A stretch of DNA of 64,000 bases from Vigna angularis (GCF_016808095.1 NC_068973.1:34714077-34778076), one strand, 5' to 3'. Shown: positions 27,457-40,235, counted from the first letter of the stretch. The notes: generated by a model not told the origin, from the letters alone. Program-made: numbers and translations.

Positions 27457-27824
27457 TAAAACTGTCAAGTAAGCCACTTTAATAAGATTTTGGCCCTATC
27501 CCATGTGAGAGTGTTCTCTACATTTGAACTTGAGATTTTAGAGATTGAAGTAGATTTGTGCTTGTAAGAGAATGATCGAAGAAAAAAGTTTGTGAGAGAT
27601 GTGAAGGAAATGATGCCAGAAGAAGGAGTTGTGAGAGTGCGAGAAAACTGTTGTTTGGGGTCAAGGGGCTGACCCGGCCCTAACCCAATATCAATCTCTT
27701 TCATAGGGCTTTTGGGGCCAGGGGCTTTGAAAAAGCTTCCTGAAACGTGGGCCAAGAAAATGGGGCTTATTTTAAAGAAGGGTCAGGGTTGGCCTTGGGG
27801 TTTCAAATTAAAATGACAGCTCTA
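27457..27824. mobile_element. Small non-autonomous hAT-type element
   Basis: The element is 368 bp and flanked by a perfect 8-bp direct repeat GTCAAGAG (27449-27456 and 27825-27832). Its ends form a short imperfect terminal inverted repeat: TAAAACTGTCA at the left and the reverse of TGACAGCTCTA at the right. An 8-bp duplication with a TAGRGCTGTCA-like end is typical of hAT elements. It is richer in GGGGC and GGCCC than its flanks. The minus-strand ORF inside it has no recognisable domain, so it is non-autonomous. Confidence 0.8.
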
Positions 27825-28215
27825 GTCAAGAGTACAAAGTGTTTTCAAATTTAGTCAATCTCAGTGTAAAAAAAATTAGGTTTATACCCTTAAATATGTA
27901 TTTACTTTCCACACTTAAATGCATAGATTTTTATTTTCAATTTATCCTATTTTTCTGCACACAATATCTTCTTATACATCACGTATAATTGTTAGAATGA
28001 ATTAAAACTCATCAGTTAATCTGATTCACTACAAGTTTGAATCGGGTAAGATTTAATTTTTTTTTGCAAAACTCAACATAGGCTAAAATCGAACTCAATA
28101 TAACTAAGAAACTGACTCACTTGAATTGAATCCATGATAAGTCGGATTAGCTTACCAACTCACCCATAAATTTTAAATTATATTAAAAAAACAAAAATCC
28201 TAAACTTAAATGCTC

Positions 28216-28450
28216 TATTTGAAGCGATGCAACTAACCTATTTGATGCAGTGCAAATTAACTGATTTGATGCAGGGCAAACTTTGCTCCTTCACAAGTAA
28301 GCAAACTGAGCTCCGTCGCAAGCAGATTGTGCTCCTTCGCACGCAAATTGTGCTCTAAAAGCATATTGTGCTCCTTTGCAAGCAGTTTATACTCTTTTTG
28401 ATTGCTGCTTCTAAGATGATGGTGTTGCTCGGATTGTGCTCCTTCGCAGA
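28216..28450. repeat. Minisatellite-like array with TTGTGCTCCTTCGCA core
   Basis: About seven imperfect units of roughly 20-30 bases share a core like ATTGTGCTCCTTCGCA. The flanks (about 28000-28080 and 28470-28560) carry ACCCG/CGGGT words and a CTCACCAACCTGTGATG segment that also occurs in the hAT element at 47.0-47.6 kb, so this may be internal sequence of a related, broken element. Confidence 0.6.
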
Positions 28451-29498
28451 TTCGTAAGTAATCCAATTTGTGTTAACTCACCAACCTGTGATGAATCAGA
28501 CTAAGTTCAAATTTGTTAGACTCGAAAATAAGTGAATCAGGTTGGATGACCCGATTTCAAACAATATTAAAAAAAAGTACATAAGTTTTTATCATATTAA
28601 TAATGAGGTAGGTTGGGGAGTTCAAGTTTTATGGGGTGCAGAAAGAAAGAAAAGGGAGATGCAAACATAACCACCTGAAGACTAAGCTATGTTTACATTT
28701 AAACCTTCATATTATTTTAATATTGGTTTAATGTTTAAATATCATGTTTTGTCCATCTAAACGTCATATTTGGCTTTTAGTCTCTGTATTTTCCTACAAA
28801 CACATATACTTTCTTCACTGGAAACTTTTATACTCATTACTCTTACAAATCCTACTTAAAACAATGATATTATTGTGTTTCAATGTCTATATTCCGTGAT
28901 ATAATTTTTGTTCATAAATAAAAATATATATGCATTACTTGTTTATTGTATATTTTTATTATATAAAAAATAATTAAATATATTGTTTATCATGCATTGT
29001 AATTAATTATATGTAAAATATGAATCATTATTTTTTTAATTTATGTGATAACCACTTTTTCATTTTTTTTCTGCTTTTTTCTCTAATATGTGTTTTCTTA
29101 TTTTTTTATATTCGTTTCCTACCTATAAAATCAATATAGAAACTTAAATATAATTAGAAATTAAATAAGAAAATAATTTATGCACATTAAACCAAAAATC
29201 TCCATAATATATAACTATAAGTATACTGTTACAAATCATTTTTTTTTAATTTTAACTTTTGTAAACATATAAATTTTTTAAAATGTCAAATCACGTCTCA
29301 TTATATTTTGAATAATAGCATATAATGGTGATACTTATATTCCTACACTATTATCATTGTTAATACAACCATAAAAATCAATTTGTGGGTAGATTAAAAC
29401 AATCCTGTTGATATGTTGAGTTGAAAAACATATAAATCACACTAACTTTTTAGCGAGCCCATTTAACTACCAATCTTAATGAGTTTAGTATATTTTTA

Positions 29499-29501
<3 letters not shown>

Positions 29502-29549
<48 letters not shown>
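29502..29549. repeat. (AT)n microsatellite, about 24 units
   Basis: An uninterrupted AT dinucleotide run of about 48 bases. Confidence 0.97.
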
Positions 29550-29553
<4 letters not shown>

Positions 29554-30394
29554 TTGAAAGAGTGACTAACTTAACTTTGTAGATCAAAGATAATTTATCA
29601 TGAAATTGATATGTTATCAATTAATTCTTAGATAATAATATTTTAACAACATTTTTTTATAATATTTTAATATTATTTATGTGTTATTATATAAAAAATA
29701 TGTTAGAATTGTTGACAACCTTAGTAATACGCTTTTTATACAAAATGTTTGGAATAACTAATTAAGAGAGGCTTTTTTATGATATGTAAAAAGGTATGTT
29801 ATTGATTAATAGGAGTGATTTAACATGATTTTTGGAATATCGTTATAAATTCAAACTTAATAATTGGGACAAGATGACAGTGTAACTAAAAGAACAATAA
29901 ATTAAAGTATAATAAAAAACCAAGAAATTAAATGACGTGACAAAGTATAACAGGAAAAATAATAATGATTCGTCAAAAAAAAAAAAAGAAAAAAAAAGTT
30001 TAGCCTTGCCTTCAGCGCAGCGAATTCTGAAAGCAACTTCGCCATCGTCACCTAAAAAATAAAAAGTATTTCAAGAAATTAAAGAATTTCCATGAGCACC
30101 GAATCGAAAAATCTTTATCATCTTTTTCACGTCTAGTTTCAACTTCTAATCTGTTAATTCACGATTCAAAACGTAAGCTCGCAGTTACTACAAGTGTCTA
30201 TCAGTGTCACTATTTTGAGCTTCTCTTTACCATCTTCCAAATCCCATTTCTTTGAAGCCATATATTATTTACTAAAGCATAATTGATTGATTAATCGGAG
30301 CAGCGTGTTAGGGTTTCGAGAAGTCGATCTCGGAACACCGTCCAAACCCTAATTCTGCATATCCATGTCATTTTGATTTTTGCTACTTCCGACA

Positions 30395-33300
30395 ATGGCG
30401 ATCATCGGCGACGCACTTCGCCAGGCGTTCATGCCGAAGCGCGAGTACGAGAGCCTTAGGGAAGAAGAGAAAGCGTGGGGCAAGCTTCAGAGACCTGTGA
30501 CTGTGGCTTCCGTAGTTGCCATCGGGCTTGCTATATTCGTGTCCACGGTTATCAGTTTGAAAATCGTGTTTCCGAGTAGCGATGGGAAGAGAGCGTTATG
30601 CGTCGATCGAAGGCTTCAATCTATACAGATAGGGATGAAAGGTGAATCCGATTCGGATCGATTTCCCGGCGGTTTCTATCTCACGGACCAAGAGATTGCT
30701 GATTATTACTGGATGGTTGTGTTCATTCCTTCAACGATCGTTTTCGCGCTCTCGGTCGTGTATCTCGTTGCCGGTAAGAAATTGGATTTCTATGTTGCCT
30801 TTGACGAGGGTTTTTTTGTCTGATTGTTGTCAAGTGATTGATGCACGATTTTTGAAGATTGTTATTGGTGTTTGTTTTGTTTCTTATATGATACTAAGTT
30901 TGATGTTAAAAACATTTATGGCTATAATATAATGATTGAGAGAACATTTTTAGCGTTAAAGTGTTTCAAGAACGGGACAGCTGGAAATCTTTTTTAGAGA
31001 ATCGCTGTGGGAGTTCAACTGTAGATTTTGCCTTTTATGCGGGAAGTGCAATTCACGATTGCCGTAAAACATGAAATCTCTAGGGTTGATCAAGAAATGA
31101 ACTTCTTCTAACATCTCATGGCTAGGAGGAAATAGCCTTGAAATTTAACTATAATCATAAGAAATGGAACCAAGATGGTTGGTGTCCGTTGGAAAATAAT
31201 CTTGATTGCAGTCACTTTAACCCTTGCACTAATTGCAGCCTCTTTTGGGTTTTCTTTAATTTCAACTTTGATTACTAGATATGACTTGAATACATCTTAA
31301 AAAGATCAAGGAAACCTTACTGAACTAGCTGATTTTATGGAATTGAGTTAGCTTTTAAACATAAATTCTTAGAGTGTCAATAAAAGATTAAGGGATAGAG
31401 AGACAGAAGTCTTAGGTCACGTGGGTTGTGGTTCCTCTTGATTTGAGAAGTAAATACTTCAGTGCTGTTGGATTGTTCTCCCTATTGTGATATGGAAGGA
31501 AATGATTTTGTTGTTACAATTGACTTATTTGATTTATTCTCGCTAAAATTTGAGGAGTATCTATGGGCATTGATGTAACACGTGGGTTATTTTCAGTAAG
31601 TTTAATATGATCAATAGGACCATTGTACTTTTTTCGTTGATAATTGGAATGTATGCATTTCTGCATTCTAGAGGGGAGTACTGGTGAAGTAGATCACTTG
31701 TTTTAAAATTTCTTCTGGCATCTTCTTAGAGTAATTCTACATTATAAAATCTTCGACCCACAACGCAATTTTACAGTTTGACTCATGTAAGTCAATGCTT
31801 TCTGTTATAAACTTAAGAAAACTTTACAAAATTGGGAATCCAGTAGTTGTGCAAACGTTATCAATTACTCTGGTACAGTATTTCTATTTTCCATTCAACC
31901 CTGAACCGTTTCACTGAAATTTTAGATAATGCCACAGATCTCACCATGTGGTTCTTTTTACAGATTTGCTAAATGATGTGGATGAATGTCAGTCACAGAT
32001 AGTGACGTTTTGAAATATGTTTCATTTCTTTAGCCTAGGTTTTTTGCAGGGCTTATGATCTCTTTTGCCTCTCTTTTGGAATTCATGATGTTCAATTTAT
32101 ATAGGTCAATGATTTGTGGTGTTAAAAGAGTGCTCTCTAATCCCTACACTGTATATCCCCCCTCTTAATGCAAAACATGTTTTAACTGAATTGTACAGAT
32201 TTTTATTTATAATTCATCTATTCTTTGATTGTGGTATAATATTTTGTCCAAATAGATAAGGATTAGGGATATGAGTTACTTTTAAAAATTTAGTACACAT
32301 TTGATAAAATTTGAAGGATTTTGAAAGATAAGAGAGTAGATCTTGAAGAGAGATAATTTTGAGTATTTTTTTGTGAAACCTGATGTTTTGGTTGGTGAGT
32401 TTTGAGCAAAAGACAATTTAGCCAATTCATTTTATTAACATTTTGAGTCGAACAGGATCATTTGAGGGTTTTGGTTATAAAAGAAGTTGAATAGAGAAAC
32501 AAATTTGCTTACTTTTAAAAAAGGGTCAATTATTTAGTATGTCCTGAGCTATATTTGCGAATTTCAAACAGACCCCTGAACTATTTCTTAATTGGGTCCC
32601 TAATCTAAAAGTGGGTCACTGGTTGTTTTTTGGCCGGATAAAACTTACACAAAAATGACAGTGCTGGTTTTAGAAACCCTAAGAATTCAATTAAAAAAAA
32701 GTTACATGGGAGGACCTAATAAAAAATAGTTTAGGAAGCTATTTGAAAATTCACGACAGAGATATTTAATTGGCTCCAACAAAATTAGGAGGACCAACAT
32801 CAGACATAGTTCAAACTGAAGGGATAAAAAGTGAAATCAAGTGTTATGTGTTGGATAAATACCCATTTCATTGTTCTTGATGCATTATTTTGTTTCACAT
32901 AAATTACTGTCTTGTTAGTTCTGAAAGCTTTGTGTTATGCCTTGTTTTAATTATGACAATTGTTTTTGCAGGCATGGCTGTTGCATATTCTGCTCCAACT
33001 AGGCATGGATGCTTGAAGGTGGTTGAAAATAATTTTTGTGCTTCAAGAAGGGGTATGATGTCTTCTGTATCAATGGTCTTTCCTTTGCGACGCTCTCAAA
33101 TTTTGGTGGATCTTATTCTAATGCTTGAGCATTTTATCGGCCCAAAATTGACTTTGTTTTCTTTGGATAACCAACAGGTGGGGTACGATGTCTGTCCATC
33201 TTAAACCTTATATTTGCTATCATCTTCGGTCTTCTTGCCTTGTTTCTTGGTTCAAGCCTCTTGACAATGATGAGCAACTGTTCTAAACCTCTGTTTTGGT

Positions 33301-33602
33301 GCTACGAAATTTCATCATGGGGACTGGTTGTACTATATGGGGGCACTGCCTTCTTCTTGAGGAGAAAGGCGGCCACAATTCTCGACGAGGGAAATTTAAG
33401 TGGTCGAAATCTGGGGCTGGAAATGTTGGAAACGAACCCCCTGGAAGTTACCCCAGAGGTGGAAAGACGTGTAAATGAAGGGTTTAAAGCATGGATGGGT
33501 CCATCCCTTCTTTCTTCTGACGAAGAAGACGAAGCTGACAGCTATGACGAGGCACCTCGTGCCAGTGCCATACGTTCTAACTCAAACAGGCAAAGAGTCT
33601 GA
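30395..33602 (+). CDS. Uncharacterised plant protein with four membrane spans, 294 aa
   Basis: Exons 30395-30773, 32972-33052 and 33178-33602 join in phase to 885 nt. The start is the first ATG of the frame (MAIIGDALRQAFMPKREYES). Hydrophobic segments lie at about residues 36-58, 106-130, 160-185 and 197-214. A soluble loop of about 45 residues between spans 1 and 2 includes KRALCVDRRLQ. A second loop has GCLKVVENNFCASRRGG. The C-terminal 80 residues are hydrophilic, with an acidic SSDEEDEADSYDE stretch. I do not recognise a characterised domain; it looks like a conserved plant transmembrane protein of unknown function. The first exon is far more GC-rich than the surrounding DNA. Intron 1 (about 2.2 kb) carries a MITE-like insertion. 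Confidence 0.85.
32515..32835. mobile_element. MITE-like insertion in intron 1
   Basis: The block begins AAAAAAGGGTCAATTATTTAG and contains phrases such as CAGACCCCTGAACTATTTC and GGACCTAATAAAAAATAGTTTAGG. These resemble the widely dispersed plant non-autonomous DNA elements that read gggtcaatt...cctgaact. The ends are only loosely inverted and I could not fix a target duplication, so boundaries are approximate. Confidence 0.45.
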
Positions 33603-35445
33603 ACTCGATATATTCAGGGTCAAGAGCTTCATATAATCTTTTCCAGCCTTCATGCCTTAAAGAATGCTGTATGGTGTGGAAAGCAGTTTTGGACAAAAAA
33701 TGTTTACATGTATCATATGACAAAAAAAAATGTTGATTAAAGGAGTGTGAATTTGATGTTCGACTTTGAACTACCATTTCGTCTGGTCGAGTTGGTAGTC
33801 TGTAGTTTAGTCTGTGAATAATTACTAAATCGGGAATGACCAAGCTTTGACTTTACTTAGGTGGACTACAAAATGTTTGCTGAACAGCTCGCTGATCTTT
33901 TCTATGGAGGCTTATTTTTTAGTTTCATTACAATTTTGTTTGTGAATTTTGTCTCAATTGCTTTTCGAGAAAGGAATCCGTGTAAAACCAATCAGAAGCA
34001 TGAACATTATAAAAAAAATCTGTTCACATTGTCCGCAGTTGGATTTGCAGTTGTGTTGGACAAATCTTTTAGTTAAAGGGGATATTTTGTGGTTAGTCTT
34101 TCCTGGTAGATATATGATAGGGGAACTTTCCTCATTGAGTTGGGGAAATATTGAATCTTAGTACAAGCAGCAGGAGTTGCAGAGTGTCCTCCAGATGCAT
34201 CCTCAACAAACTTGCTAGGGAAAATAACTAGATACTTTCAACCCTTTTTTTTTCAGATCCAAGACCAACTTTCCCTGCTAGTATTCCGGCTGGCGTGCTC
34301 AGCTGTTAACCAATTGTTGGCTGACTTCTCATGAAAGGTGACAATTTTTAAAATAAGAGATCATAGTGATATATCAGCATTTCTCATATTTACTTTACTA
34401 TATATAAATTAATTAACAAAAATGTAAAACTTGCTCTATCCGACTTTATATTAACAGTTATGTTTTTTTTATAACGGTAACTGAAAATAAATTTATTTAA
34501 CAATTGAATTTTGAAATTAAAGCAATAAACTATAACATCTACACTTCTATACTATTATATAAAGAGACTCTTGATGTACACATTTGGTTTCCAATTTTAT
34601 CCTTTAGGTATTTTTTTAAGTCAAAATATTTATTTTACTAATTTTACCTTTTAAGTGATTTTTTTTCATTAACAATTTTTTTTCTAAAACTTAATTATTT
34701 TTTAAACTAAAATAACTATTACAATAAAAAATTTATCTACAAAAAATAAACATTACCTACAATAAAATTGTAAAAGTTATTTAAATTTCTTTTATCATTA
34801 CAATAATAATTATTTTTTATAAAAAAAAAGTTAATATCCATATGCGTATATGTTATACATAAAAGGGATTGTGAGATTTTATTAAATTAATATAGAAAAG
34901 TTAACATCATATAACAGCTAATATGTTATGGTTTTTCATCTTAATTTTCTCCTTTCAAAAGCAACACACTAATTTTATGTTGAGAAGTGATACACATACT
35001 ATAATCCGTGCAACAGAATTTTGGGGTTTATTTTCTCTATCATTATGGCATATAATAAACTATAATGTAAGAATACACATACTGTATGATACATATTTTC
35101 ACTCTTAATTTTCCTTACCTTAGTTCTCATATAAATGTAAGAATTAATATATACTTTTTTTTATTAATATATACTTTTTAACACATATTTTTTATCCAAC
35201 TAATGAAATGGAATGACTCGATCGATGGTGGGTATTATTATTGAGATAAGGTAAGCCCAATATCTTTTGGCGGGCCTTAATAACACTAATATATGTCGAG
35301 AAACTCATTCATTTTTAATATTACTTTTTTTTCGTAAAAAAAGAGTCCTTAACATAATATTCAGCTTCCCCTTCACTGCCAGTGCCCAAACCCTAACCTA
35401 GCTCTGTCGCGGTAGCTGTCTTCCTTCCCAAACCCTGTTCCAAGC
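33603..35445. other. Intergenic region upstream of eIF3l
   Basis: The first few hundred bases are the probable 3' UTR of the membrane-protein gene. AT-rich sequence with a Helitron-like fragment (from 34538) follows. The final 100 bases are the leader of eIF3l, which includes CCCTAACCTAGC. The short ORF at 33861-34076 has no family support. Confidence 0.6.
34538..35020 (+). mobile_element. Helitron-like fragment (5' end visible)
   Basis: The sequence TCTACACTTCTATACTATTA begins at 34538 directly after an A, as expected for a Helitron 5' terminus. The following GACTCTTGATGTACACATTT and AATTTTATCCTTTAGG text is of the type seen in plant non-autonomous Helitrons. Near 35000 a CCGTGCAACAGAATTTT stretch resembles the start of a Helitron 3' hairpin region, but no clear CTRR end is visible. 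It is probably truncated. Confidence 0.4.
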
Positions 35446-38400
35446 ATGGCGAACCAGGACTACGAAGAGCGCCAACAAACGCAGGAGCTCGGGTACGACC
35501 CGAACTTCGTCCCGGACTCTGTGAAATCGTTCGTGGTTCACATGTACCGTCACATCCGCGAGAAGAACGTGTACGAGATCCACCAGATGTATGAGAGTTC
35601 GTTCCAGACCCTGTCGGAGCGGCTCTTCAAGGACACGCCGTGGCCCTCCGTGGACGCCGTGGCGCATTACGTGGATAACGACCACGTTTTTTGCCTACTC
35701 TACCGCGAGATGTGGTTCCGCCATCTCTACGCGCGCCTCACGCCCACGCTCCGCCAGCGCATCGACTCCTGGGACAACTACTGCAGCCTTTTCCAGGTGG
35801 TCCTCCATGGCGTCGTAAACATGCAACTCCCCAACCAGTGGCTGTGGGACATGGTCGACGAGTTCGTCTACCAGTTCCAGAGCTTCTGCCAATACCGTGC
35901 CAAGATGAAGAACAAGACCGAACAGGAGATCGCGCTCTTGCGCCAGTTCGACCAGGCCTGGAATGTGTATGGGGTTTTGAACTTCCTTCAGGCGCTGGTG
36001 GAGAAGAGTACCATTATTCAGATTCTGGAGCAGGAGAAGGAGGGGCTCGAACAGTTTACTGCCACGGATGGGTATGATTACAATGGGGGGAGTAATGTGT
36101 TGAAGGTGCTGGGGTATTTTAGTATGGTGGGGTTGCTTAGGGTTCATTGCTTGCTGGGGGATTATCATACTGGGATCAAGTGTTTGCTTCCTATTGATAT
36201 TAGTCAGCAAGGGGTTTATACCAGTGTTATTGGGAGTCACATCACCACCATTTATCACTATGGTTTTGCCAATCTCATGCTCCGCAGGTAATACTTTTGC
36301 TTTGTGACTCTATTGATATCACTATGTTCTTTAACCACACGGAGTTCATGAACTGAGAGTTTGACTATGTTCTTTAGATTTATTTTGGTGCTTGAACAAT
36401 GCTTGCTGATTTTGCCATATGTGATCAAACACAGTGAATGTCTCTTGTCTTTACTTGTGAAAGACAGTGAATGGACTTTACCATCTATAGATTCTAATCC
36501 ATTTGAGGCACTTTGCCCTGTATGCATTACCTATTGTTTGAATTACCTTCTTTTGCTATTGTAGGTTGATAGTGTTGGTGTGTGTTTGACTTCATTAATC
36601 TCTCTGTTATTTTGAATTATTTTATTCATTTTTTTAATTTTCTAATTATTTGTGGATCATGCAATTTAAATTCATTAAATTAAAACTTTCTTTTACTATC
36701 ACTTAATGGAAGTGGATTGGTTTTTTATTCATATAAAAATTGTCTAGGATCTTTTTGCGAACCCAATGTGAATCATTCAATTCACGATTTTTACAACATG
36801 TGTGGTTTGGAGTTTGTCTTTTTGTCTTGGTTTTTAGTTCTGAAGTACAATTGAGTGTCTGAAAGTTTATTAAAAAATGGAAAATACTCATCCATTCTGG
36901 AGTGCCTTGAACATGCAAGATTTTATCTGATCATAGTAACTAATATTCCAATACACCGCCAATAACTTATTTTGATGAAGTTTGTCACAAGTTGAAAATA
37001 GTACACATGCTATTCGCTTAGAATAATGATTGATTTAAAAAAACATTTTTGAAGATTTCACGTGTCTGTTGAGGTATTCTATCCCACAAAATTGTGTTTG
37101 ATGTTATCATTGTCCCTTATTTATTTCATTACAGGACCTAACCAATTACCTTTTTTACAGATATGTGGAAGCAATTCGAGAATTTAACAAAATTCTCTTG
37201 TACATCTTCAAGACAAAACAGTATCACCAGAAATCACCCCAGTATGAGCAGATACTGAAGAAAAATGAACAAATGTATGCCTTGCTGGCAATTTGTCTTT
37301 CACTCTGTCCCCAAACTAGGCTTGTTGATGAAACTGTGAACTCTCAGTTACGGGAGAAGTATGGTGAGAAGATGTCTAGAATGCAGCGATATGACGATGA
37401 GGCATTTGCTATCTATGATGAGCTCTTCTCATATGCATGCCCTAAGTTCATTACCCCTTCAGCTCCTAGTTTTGAGGAGCCTCTTATAAATTATAATCAG
37501 GATGCCTATAGACTTCAATTAAAACTGTTCCTTTATGAAGCAAAGCAGCAACAGTTGTTATCAGGTGTTCGGACCTTCTTGAAAGTGTATTCAACAATCT
37601 CCCTTGCAAAACTTGCGAGTTATATGGAAGTGGATGAACCCACCTTAAGGTTTATACAAAATATTATTTTTGCATCCTCCCCCTTGAATATCAAGATTTT
37701 TTTATTTATAACATATATGCTTTGTGCAAAAGCTTATTCGTGTATTTCCATTCTAATGGATGGCAGGACTATCTTGATGACATACAAGCACAAGACACAT
37801 GCTGTTGATAGTGATGGGAAAATTACATCCAATGCCGATGTAGATTTCTATATTGATGAGGTAAGCTTGCTTGCAATTTTTTTTGAATGATCCTTTTCTC
37901 ACTGAAGTTAATTGCTGTTTGGGAAAGTAAATAAATTTTCCAGGAGATATTGTCACGCTTGTCCTTTTTAGTCGAACTTGTTTCTTTGATAATAATATCA
38001 TTTACTTGTTCTCAAAGTCTTTGTTAAATTAAGGTTCAAGTCTGAGCTTTGACTACCATATGCATTACGGAGTCACTGGCATGGTACTGATACACCATTG
38101 ATGGTCTTTTTTGGTTTGAATCTGATAGATATTATTCTGTGTTTTAATTAACTTTTATGTTTTTACTTCTATGTATATTAAGAATAAGACTAGTGCAAAG
38201 GGACTATAGTGGTGAACTTGCTCCCTGACTTTGTGCCAATGCTATAATAAACATTGGACAGTTCATATGATTTTCCGACTCAAGCTAAATTAGGCTTTTG
38301 GAGTTTAACTCTGGCAGTTCTCCTGTTTCTATCTTAAATAGTGCTTGCAAATGTTGAACATCGTTTCAATTTGCTGCAGGACACAATTCATGTTGTGGAG

Positions 38401-38591
38401 TCCAAGCCTGGGAAACGTTATGGTGATTACTTTTTGCGTCAGATTGTCAAGGTATGCTTACATTGCATTGTGGTTCATAATTTTCCTGTTTGCTACACTT
38501 CCCTTGTATATATTAACATGAACAATTTGTTCTGTTTTATTTGCAGCTTGAAGGGGTGATCAATGAGATGGACGGTATAAAGCTGGATTGA
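35446..38591 (+). CDS. Eukaryotic translation initiation factor 3 subunit L (eIF3l)
   Basis: Exons 35446-36287, 37161-37649, 37767-37860, 38380-38451 and 38547-38591 join in phase to 1542 nt, 513 aa, the usual length for plant eIF3l (also annotated as PAF67-like). The protein begins MANQDYEERQQTQELGYDP. The long helical N-terminal half includes SFVVHMYRHIREKNVYEIHQ and WDNYCSLFQVVLHG, then RYVEAIREFNKILLYIFKTK. A C-terminal PCI region spans exons 2-4 (LLSGVRTFLKVYSTISLAKLASYMEV, then RTILMTYKHKTHAVDSDGKI). It ends QIVKLEGVINEMDGIKLD. eIF3l is a subunit of the eIF3 complex that binds the 40S ribosome in the cytoplasm. The 5' half of exon 1 is strongly GC-rich (C or G in third positions), unlike the later exons. 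Confidence 0.95.
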
Positions 38592-40230
38592 GTTGCTGTC
38601 TTTAAGATTCTTGAAGAATTTCGTAGTATCCGTGGTCGAGGTTTTCCCTGAGGAGTCTGTGTGTTGTTTTGAGGCGGAGGGTGTAGTTAGCTTTCTACAT
38701 GTAATTCTAAAATTTTCTTTCATCAACTTTATTTTATTTAACTAAGTAACTTAACCATTTATTGTTTCAAAGGAGGGCTTAAAGAAGTTAATAGTTCTTC
38801 AGATGGCTACTCGTTTTAAGTCATGATTATTAGTTCAATTTTTCCGCCCCCAGCGATAAAGTTATACTGTATAGATTATGAAATACTTGAGCAGCGAAAT
38901 AAGTTTGACCGACGAGCGAAATCATAAATCTCTTTGTCATTCTCATTCTGTGGTCTTTTGCAAATCTTTATTCTTGAGGTTTATCGCTACACCAGAAAGG
39001 AGGTGCGTTTCAGTTGTAATTCATGTATTTGGATACGTAAGAGGCCGAGCATGGAGGGATGCCCGCAGCATAAATACAATGACGCGACTCAATAGAATGA
39101 GTATGTCTGAGACAAGTGATACATTTGATGAGTGTGGTTACGTGTAGTATATTAAACTATTTATTATGGAACATAATATTTCAACCAAATTTAGAAATGT
39201 TTAAGAGTGAGATTCTAACAGTCCTGGTTTAGCATGGTATAAAATCCTCCTTCATCTTTCAGTAGGCTAATTCACCATAACCTAGCTGGCTAGAAATGTG
39301 CTCTACTGTTTTAAATCTCATTGTAGAAACTTTTTTCAATTTTCATCACCTAAATTCCATTTTTTATGAATATGTGAGTTCAGTAGAATTATCACTTCAC
39401 TTTCTTAACTTAATACTGAAAAATACGACCAATTTGATATAGCGCAATTTATCAATTTGATACGCTATATTCAGATTTAAATTTTTACCAAGACGAATTC
39501 ATTCACAAAATTAAAAAGTAAAATTTACTTTTTATTTTGATAAAAAAAAATCATTGAATTAGTATTTGTTTAAGAAGTAACACTTATCAATATATTCCAC
39601 ATTTGTGTTGCATAATAAAAACTGAATGCCACACTAAAAGTAACACTTATCAATATATTATTAGATTGTGAGTAAAGTTTTACAATAAATATGTAAATAC
39701 AAATAATTATGTAATTTAATATGTCTTTATATAATAGTTTTCTTCTTGCCAAAATTGAAAGACCTTAATGCCAAAAACATTATTCGAAAAGGATCTTGAT
39801 TATTCTAATTTTCTAGGTTAATATTGCTTCACTCACAAGATTTTGTTGTTGTTCTAGCCAAAAGAAATAATAATTCCAATAAACTAAAGTATTCTACTTT
39901 TTTTCTTATTTTTCATATTTTTTTATACTCTTTGAGTCACTCATTGAAAATCAATATTCACATATTTGCTAACTAGACCATATCACATATCTCAAATGTT
40001 GATTATATTTATGGATCATGTCAACTTGTGAAACGACACACATTTAATCTTATGATCCTGAGCTTTAAATTGATGAAATTTACATTAGACAACCAAATAT
40101 ATATTTTAATCGAAAAATAATAATTAGAAAGAATAAAGTTATACAATAAATATATAAAGAAGATTTAAAATTTTGGTATCACTTTTCACAATAATATATA
40201 TTTCAAAAGGATAAAAAGAAAAAAAATATA
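38592..40230. other. AT-rich region downstream of eIF3l
   Basis: The first 200-300 bases are the likely eIF3l 3' UTR. No gene was recognised. A direct repeat of about 25 bases containing AGTAACACTTATCAATATATT occurs at about 39575 and 39638. An ORF at 38878-39147 has no recognisable feature. Confidence 0.55.
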
Positions 40231-40235
40231 TACTT

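Larger units (their letters stand above)
24281..30394. other. Long AT-rich intergenic region between divergent TOL and membrane-protein genes
   Basis: The first 150 bases are the TOL 5' leader and the last 350 or so are the leader of the next gene; the two genes are transcribed divergently. Between them is AT-rich DNA with small direct repeats (a 28-base unit at about 25532 and 25600; an ACAAACTACAAAATTTTGCT unit twice at about 26025-26070), a hAT-type element (27457-27824), a minisatellite-like stretch (28216-28450) and a (TA)n run at 29502-29549. No gene was recognised. Confidence 0.6.

Noticed and set aside
27465..27755. 96-aa minus-strand ORF in the small hAT element
   Set aside because: No transposase motifs. 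The element is too short to be autonomous.
35695..36258. 187-aa antisense ORF in eIF3l exon 1
   Set aside because: A shadow of the GC-rich eIF3l coding frame on the other strand.
38878..39147. 89-aa ORF downstream of eIF3l
   Set aside because: No recognisable motif; sits in or beyond the 3' UTR.
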